DNA of 10,093 nucleotides from Bdellovibrionales bacterium RBG_16_40_8 (lineage in GTDB: Bacteria; Bdellovibrionota; Bdellovibrionia; Bdellovibrionales; UBA1609). The notes beneath the pieces are model-generated. The model made no database searches, was not told the DNA's origin, and saw only the letters and a program-made list of their open reading frames with translations. A program made the position numbers and the translations under genes. The stretch covers positions 1-10,093 of the forward strand of contig MEPT01000103.1 in NCBI GenBank assembly GCA_001769925.1. Direction: 5' to 3'. How positions within the stretch are numbered: position 1 is the first letter of the stretch; every line of letters starts with the position of its first letter. Shown here in pieces: positions 6,147 through 10,093 of this stretch.

Positions 6147-7166
6147 ATGATTGAAAAACTGATTTCTAATCCGCTTACACTAAAACGTTATCGTAATTTT
6201 AAAAAAATTCGTCGCGCGGCTATTTCTACATGGATTTTTTTAGCTATTTTATTAATAAGTCTCACAGCAGAACTATTGGCCAATAGTAAACCCATAATAA
6301 TGAGTTATCAGGGCATTATATATTTTCCGGCAATTAAGATGTATCATCCAACAATATTTTCGCAAGCCGATACCATGGTGACGAATTACCGAAGAGAGCA
6401 GTTTAAAGATGCCGATTGGGTTATTTGGCCAATTGTGAAATGGGATCCTTATGAAAGTAACACCAAGGTTGAGTCATATCCCGCGCCACCATCTGAGGTT
6501 AATTGGCTAGGCACAGATGATCGCGGTCGAGATGTGCTCGCTAGGCTTGTATATGGTTTTCGTTACAGTATTGTTTTTGCGTTACTAGTATGGCTTTCTA
6601 CCTATATGCTGGGGATTTCTCTTGGCGCAATTATGGGTTACTTCGGCGGGCGCATTGATTTATTTGGCCAAAGAGTTGTTGAAATATTTGAATCTGTACC
6701 GACCCTTCTTTTACTAATTACGCTAATTTCAATTTTTGATGCAAGTTTACCACTTCTTATAATTTTCTCGGCTATTTTTGGCTGGATGCATATTTCTGTT
6801 TACACCAGAGCAGAATTTCTGCGGCTACGTCGTCGTGAATTTGTCGAAAGTGCGCGCGCGCTTGGCAGTAGCGAGTGGCGAGTTATTTTTAAACACATTT
6901 TACCAAATGCTTTAGCGCCAGTGGTGACATTTAGTCCGTTTACTATAACTGGTGGCATATCATCACTTGCGGTGCTCGATTATTTAGGGTTTGGTTTGCC
7001 GGCGCCAACTCCTAGTTGGGGAGAGTTGCTTAACCAAGCACAGAGAAATTTTACTATCGCCTGGTGGCTTGCAGTGTTTCCGTCGCTAGCACTATTTTTG
7101 TCGCTAGTTGTACTTAATCTAATCGGCGAGGGCGCACGAGAGGCCTTCGACCCGCGCAAATCTTAG
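6147..7166 (+). CDS. yejE: ABC importer permease, YejE type
   Basis: A 339-residue inner-membrane subunit pairing with YejB. Like E. coli YejE it has a first membrane helix ending in LTAELLANSKP, then a long periplasmic segment (about 47-120: IYFPAIK, WVIWPIVKWDPY, PAPPSEVNWLGTDDRGRDVLAR) before the transport domain. The EAA loop is EFVESARALGSSEWRVIFKHI (231-251), and the C-terminus is LIGEGAREAFDPRKS. This long N-terminal segment sets YejE apart from ordinary DppC/OppC. The ATG at 6147 is the first possible start after an in-frame stop at 6120-6122. It lacks a recognisable Shine-Dalgarno (A+T-rich leader), so it probably depends on coupling to yejB, 31 bp upstream. No YejF-like ATPase follows; the next gene is speA on the other strand. 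Confidence 0.92.
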   Translation: MIEKLISNPLTLKRYRNFKKIRRAAISTWIFLAILLISLTAELLANSKPIIMSYQGIIYFPAIKMYHPTIFSQADTMVTNYRREQFKDADWVIWPIVKWDPYESNTKVESYPAPPSEVNWLGTDDRGRDVLARLVYGFRYSIVFALLVWLSTYMLGISLGAIMGYFGGRIDLFGQRVVEIFESVPTLLLLITLISIFDASLPLLIIFSAIFGWMHISVYTRAEFLRLRRREFVESARALGSSEWRVIFKHILPNALAPVVTFSPFTITGGISSLAVLDYLGFGLPAPTPSWGELLNQAQRNFTIAWWLAVFPSLALFLSLVVLNLIGEGAREAFDPRKS

Positions 7167-7167
7167 T

Positions 7168-7183
7168 CCGGATTCACATCCGG
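7168..7183. terminator. Small hairpin between yejE and speA
   Basis: CCGGAT and ATCCGG (7168-7173 and 7178-7183) form a perfect 6-bp stem with a TCAC loop in the 23-bp gap between the convergent stops of yejE and speA. The position suits a terminator shared by both strands, but no U-run follows on either side, so it may be weak. Confidence 0.35.
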
Positions 7184-7189
7184 TATGTG

Positions 7190-9085
7190 CTAATCTTCTA
7201 GATAGGTGTACCCGGCAAGGCCTTCTTCGTAGTGCTTCATAAGAAGTCTGGCATCACTGTGACTTAGTGACCCTCTAACTATCGATTGCTCAGTTGCTTT
7301 GCGAATCATTTCAACAAGCTCGTTTCTATTGTAATCAAGATAACTTAGCACTTCTGTTACCGTGTCGCCCTGTAGCACATGGTCGACGCTGTAGGTGCCA
7401 TTTTCGTTTATAGTTATATGAACAGTATCAGTATCGCCAAATAAATTATGTAAATCGCCCAAAATTTCTTGATAAGCGCCAGTTAGAAATGCGCCCAAAT
7501 AATAGGGTTGTCCTTCGATTAGATCATGTACTTCAAGATAGTCTTGAGGCTGCCCAGTGTCGGTATCGATAAAGTGCTCGATTTTGCCGTCAGAGTCGCA
7601 GGTTAGATCCGCAAGAGTAGCTCGACGCTCAGGCCGCTCGCTTAACCTATGAATCGGCATAACCGGAAAAACCTGCTTCAGCGCCCAAGAATCTGGTAAC
7701 GACTGAAAAACCGAGAAGTTGCAAAATACGGTATCAGATAATTCTTTTTGCAGGCCCCAATATATATCTTCGGCGTCGGGATTGTCTTTAGCAATTTTGG
7801 TAAGCTTAGTAGCAATAGCCCAATATAAATCTTCTGCCTTAGCTCGCTGCTCAAGACTTAAACCGCCGAATGAAAAAAGTTGTAGAGTATCATTTTTCTT
7901 TTCTATGAGATCGTTATAAAATTCGTTGATATTTTTATGGTTCACATTTTCATAAATATAATGAAGGTCTTTAACTAGAAGTGAATCTTTTTTTTCTAAA
8001 GTAAAAGAAAGTTTATGTTTTTGCAGCTCATTAAACCCGAGTACGCCAAACACCAAAAGTGAACTATGCGCGACCAGCGCTCGACCAGATTCAGAGATAA
8101 TATTCGGATGTGGCACATTTCGCTCATCGCAAATTGATTGTAAAATAGATGTTATGTCATTGGCGTACTCTTGCTCACTATAATTTGTTGAGCTATCACT
8201 TTTACCTGAGCCATCATAGTCAACGCCAAGCCCGCCACCAACATCTATATATTTTACCGCCGCCCCTTGCGCGTAAAGTTCGGTAAAAAAACGCGAAGCC
8301 TCTTTAATTGACGCTTTAATTGATTGAATTGATGGCACCTGCGAGCCGATATGAAAATGAAAAAGCTCAAGACAGTCGAGCATATTTTCGCGACGAAGTA
8401 TATCAAGTCCAGACATCATTTCACTTGGCGTAAGACCGAATTTAGAACGCGCGCCAGAAGATTCAGTCCATCGGCCAGAGCCTTGAGTATTAAGCTTGGC
8501 GCGAAAGCCAATCTTAGGGCGAATATTTAGTTTTTTTGAAGCTGTAATAATTATGGGCAGTTCTGCTAATCTATCAACAACCACAAAAGTTTGCCGGCCA
8601 AGTTTTTGCGACAAAAGAGCAGTCTCAACATATTCAATATCTTTAAACCCATTACAAACAATTACGGCGTCAGGAGTATCCATAAAAGCTAGCGCAATAA
8701 GAAGTTCTGGCTTGCTACCACATTCAAGCCCAAGACGATTATCCTTGCCGAAATCTACAATTTCTTCGAGAAGGTGTCGCTGTTGATTAACTTTAACGGG
8801 GTAAACTCCAGAATATTGTCCCTTGTAGCCAGATTCACGAATAGCATTTGCAAAGCAGTTTGAAATAAGTTGTACGCGATCTTGCACAAGGTTCGGAATT
8901 CTAATTAAAATCGGTGGGCGAACACCGCGCTCTCTTAAGTCTTGAATTAGCGTAAAGAGATCTAGTCCCGGCTTGTCTTTACCTGCTGCAATCTCTATGT
9001 TGCCAGCGCTGTTGATGCGAAAGTAACCACCGCCCCAATTATTTATACCGTAAAGTTCGGCGCTTTTTTCTACACTCCAGCTCAC
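7190..9085 (-). CDS. speA: Biosynthetic arginine decarboxylase (PLP-dependent)
   Basis: A 631-residue cytoplasmic enzyme converting arginine to agmatine and CO2, the first step of agmatine-route putrescine synthesis. It has the SpeA layout: an alanine-racemase-like barrel with the PLP lysine in YPVKVNQQ (K98), LGLECGSKPEL (118-128), FHFHIGSQ (H245), the phosphate-binding DVGGGLGVDYDG (281-292), and ESGRA (332-336). After a helical insert come FPVMPIHRLSERPERRATL and the active-site TCDSDGKI (C496, D497), then YYLGAFLTGAYQEILGDLHN. Length matches the family (about 630-660). The start is GTG at 9083-9085, preceded by GAGGGA (9091-9096) with 5 nt spacing; no ATG is nearby. It lies 53 bp downstream of leuS on the same strand, so readthrough from leuS is possible. 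Its product would feed the SpeB encoded beyond the importer operon. Confidence 0.95.
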   Translation of the reverse strand: MSWSVEKSAELYGINNWGGGYFRINSAGNIEIAAGKDKPGLDLFTLIQDLRERGVRPPILIRIPNLVQDRVQLISNCFANAIRESGYKGQYSGVYPVKVNQQRHLLEEIVDFGKDNRLGLECGSKPELLIALAFMDTPDAVIVCNGFKDIEYVETALLSQKLGRQTFVVVDRLAELPIIITASKKLNIRPKIGFRAKLNTQGSGRWTESSGARSKFGLTPSEMMSGLDILRRENMLDCLELFHFHIGSQVPSIQSIKASIKEASRFFTELYAQGAAVKYIDVGGGLGVDYDGSGKSDSSTNYSEQEYANDITSILQSICDERNVPHPNIISESGRALVAHSSLLVFGVLGFNELQKHKLSFTLEKKDSLLVKDLHYIYENVNHKNINEFYNDLIEKKNDTLQLFSFGGLSLEQRAKAEDLYWAIATKLTKIAKDNPDAEDIYWGLQKELSDTVFCNFSVFQSLPDSWALKQVFPVMPIHRLSERPERRATLADLTCDSDGKIEHFIDTDTGQPQDYLEVHDLIEGQPYYLGAFLTGAYQEILGDLHNLFGDTDTVHITINENGTYSVDHVLQGDTVTEVLSYLDYNRNELVEMIRKATEQSIVRGSLSHSDARLLMKHYEEGLAGYTYLED

Positions 9086-9111
9086 GTATGTCCCTCGAGT
9101 ACGATTGGTTT

Positions 9112-9134
9112 AATATATTTAAATTAAATATATT
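9112..9134. repeat. A/T-only perfect palindrome between leuS and speA
   Basis: AATATATTTAA (9112-9122) and TTAAATATATT (9124-9134) are exact 11-bp inverted arms around one A. It fills most of the leuS-speA gap. A minus-strand TATATT within it (9117-9112) could serve as a -10 for speA. An all-A/T hairpin with no following U-run is a poor terminator; an operator, a promoter element or simple A/T bias are all possible. Confidence 0.45.
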
Positions 9135-9138
9135 TTTT

Positions 9139-10093
9139 TCATTTAACAATTAAATTCAAAATTTTGCCAGGCTTATAAATCGTCTTATAAGAAGTTTTAG
9201 CTAATGCCACACTTTCTAAGGTCTTCGCAACGAAATTAATTGATTTCGCAAGCTCTATAGCTTCATTTTCGGTTGTGGTGGCAGTTACCAGAATGCTCCC
9301 GCGCAATTTACCGTTTACCTGAACTCCCATTTCTATTTGATCGTCGATGGTAAGGTTTTGATCGTAGGTTGGCCACGCAGCAAGCGATACGTAGCCTTCG
9401 CCTCCTAAGCCGTACCAAACCTCTTCGGCAAAATGTGGAGCAAAAGGCATAAGTAGCTGAGCCAGAGCCTTTAAAACATTTTTTGGTTTGACGTTAAGTT
9501 TATACATTTCATTAACAAGAATCATCATTGCCGAAATGGCAGTATTGAAATTCATCGTCTCAATATCAGAGCCAACTTTTTTAATAGTTTTATGGTAGAT
9601 TTTCTCTAGCTTTTCAGGGATGGGCCCATCTTCAGCGATAATTTTACCGGTTTCGTCAAAAGAAAGACGCCATACTCTGTCGAGAAAGCGCTTGACGCCT
9701 TCGATCCCCTTAGTGTCCCAAGGTTTATCTTTATCAAACGGCCCTAAAAATGAAATATAAATTCGAGTTGCATCGGCGCCATATTCACTGCGAACATCGT
9801 CTGGGTTAACTACATTGCCGCGAGATTTTGACATTCTAAGACCATCGGCGCCCATAATCACACCTTGGTGAGCCAATTTTTTAAAAGGTTCATCGTGTGA
9901 TACCAGGCCGCAATCAAATAAAACCTTTTGCCAAAAGCGTGCATAAAGTAAATGACCAACGGTATGCTCGGCTCCTCCGATATAAAGATCTACGGGCATC
10001 CAGTATTTTTGTTCGGCAAAATCAAAAGGTAGTTTTTCGTTGTGCGGGTCGGTGTATCGTAAAAAATACCACGACGATCCTGCAGACCCGGGC
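9139..10093 (-). CDS. leuS: Leucyl-tRNA synthetase, C-terminal part
   Basis: The last 317 codons of a class I synthetase that charges tRNA-Leu; the N-terminal half or more, including HIGH and the editing domain, lies beyond the right edge. The reading frame is open to the window end, where it shows GSSWYFLRYTDP, a LeuRS signature upstream of the catalytic loop. Then come MPVDLYIGGAEHTVGHLLYARFW and the KMSKS-loop equivalent GLRMSKSRGNVVNPDDV (RMSKS at 9823-9837, Arg replacing the first Lys). The helical anticodon-binding domain contains LLMPFAPHFAEEVW, and the C-terminal domain has VQVNGKLRGSILV and ends NLIVK. The Met at 9999 is internal, not a start. E. coli LeuRS is 860 residues. Nothing visible suggests damage. 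speA follows on the same strand after 53 bp. Confidence 0.96.
   Translation of the reverse strand, partial: PGSAGSSWYFLRYTDPHNEKLPFDFAEQKYWMPVDLYIGGAEHTVGHLLYARFWQKVLFDCGLVSHDEPFKKLAHQGVIMGADGLRMSKSRGNVVNPDDVRSEYGADATRIYISFLGPFDKDKPWDTKGIEGVKRFLDRVWRLSFDETGKIIAEDGPIPEKLEKIYHKTIKKVGSDIETMNFNTAISAMMILVNEMYKLNVKPKNVLKALAQLLMPFAPHFAEEVWYGLGGEGYVSLAAWPTYDQNLTIDDQIEMGVQVNGKLRGSILVTATTTENEAIELAKSINFVAKTLESVALAKTSYKTIYKPGKILNLIVK

Noticed and set aside
3463-7166. Nickel or dipeptide importer (NikABC/DppABC) as the identity of the operon
   Set aside because: The long periplasmic segment in the second permease and the Gly/Ser-rich insert plus VDPRIDF end in the first fit YejB/YejE better.
7719-7919. 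ORFs antisense to speA (also 8496-8786)
   Set aside because: They are complementary-strand shadows of a strongly conserved gene, with no ribosome sites or recognisable domains.
9997-9999. Met at 9999 as a start of a short leuS-like gene
   Set aside because: The frame is open to the right edge and encodes further LeuRS sequence (GSSWYFLRY), so this is an internal residue of a truncated view, not a real fragment gene.
1-10093. CRISPR array, tRNA/rRNA genes, insertion sequences, prophage or toxin-antitoxin genes
   Set aside because: I saw no regularly spaced repeats, cloverleaf-like segments, transposase motifs or terminal repeats; gene content is ordinary chromosomal.

Overview
The window (about 10.1 kb, roughly 40% G+C by eye) is bacterial chromosome with densely packed core and metabolic genes. 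There is no sign of phage, transposon, CRISPR or plasmid. Several features point to a Gram-negative, proteobacterial-type organism: a periplasmic binding protein with YejB/YejE-type permeases, a biosynthetic SpeA-type arginine decarboxylase, a DksA/TraR-family protein, and an exported SH3 protein. The agmatinase subtype and the double-SH3 protein suggest a deltaproteobacterial or Bdellovibrio-like lineage, but that placement is an inference from memory of families, not a measured result.

Layout, left to right. (1) A 2-Cys peroxiredoxin N-terminus on the minus strand runs off the left edge. It is divergent from exodeoxyribonuclease III (xth) on the plus strand, and xth is followed 16 bp later by a small exported protein with two bacterial SH3 repeats. 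(2) A stretch of about 370 bp without a confident gene lies between the SH3 gene and the dksA-like gene. It holds an unassigned 49-codon ORF in the same frame as the SH3 gene, just beyond its stop, then a promoter-like sequence and a perfect 19-bp palindrome. (3) A DksA/TraR-family regulator follows, with its zinc-finger spacing intact but three of four cysteines replaced. (4) A convergent ureohydrolase of the agmatinase family (speB) is on the minus strand. (5) Divergent from it, with only 37 bp between the starts, is a three-gene plus-strand operon: a family 5 solute-binding protein, yejB and yejE. The operon has no ATPase gene. (6) Convergent with the operon is arginine decarboxylase speA on the minus strand, preceded by the C-terminal part of leucyl-tRNA synthetase (leuS), which runs off the right edge.

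How they fit together. SpeA makes agmatine from arginine, and SpeB would hydrolyse agmatine to putrescine and urea, so the two steps of one polyamine route flank a peptide-type importer. A link between the importer and arginine or polyamine supply is only suggested by position. The peroxiredoxin and ExoIII pair fits peroxide detoxification plus repair of oxidised or abasic DNA.

I did not find a convincing undescribed multi-gene system. The points most worth a second look are the degenerate zinc finger of the DksA-like protein, the palindrome in front of it, the reading frame after the SH3 stop codon, and the importer operon without its own ATPase.
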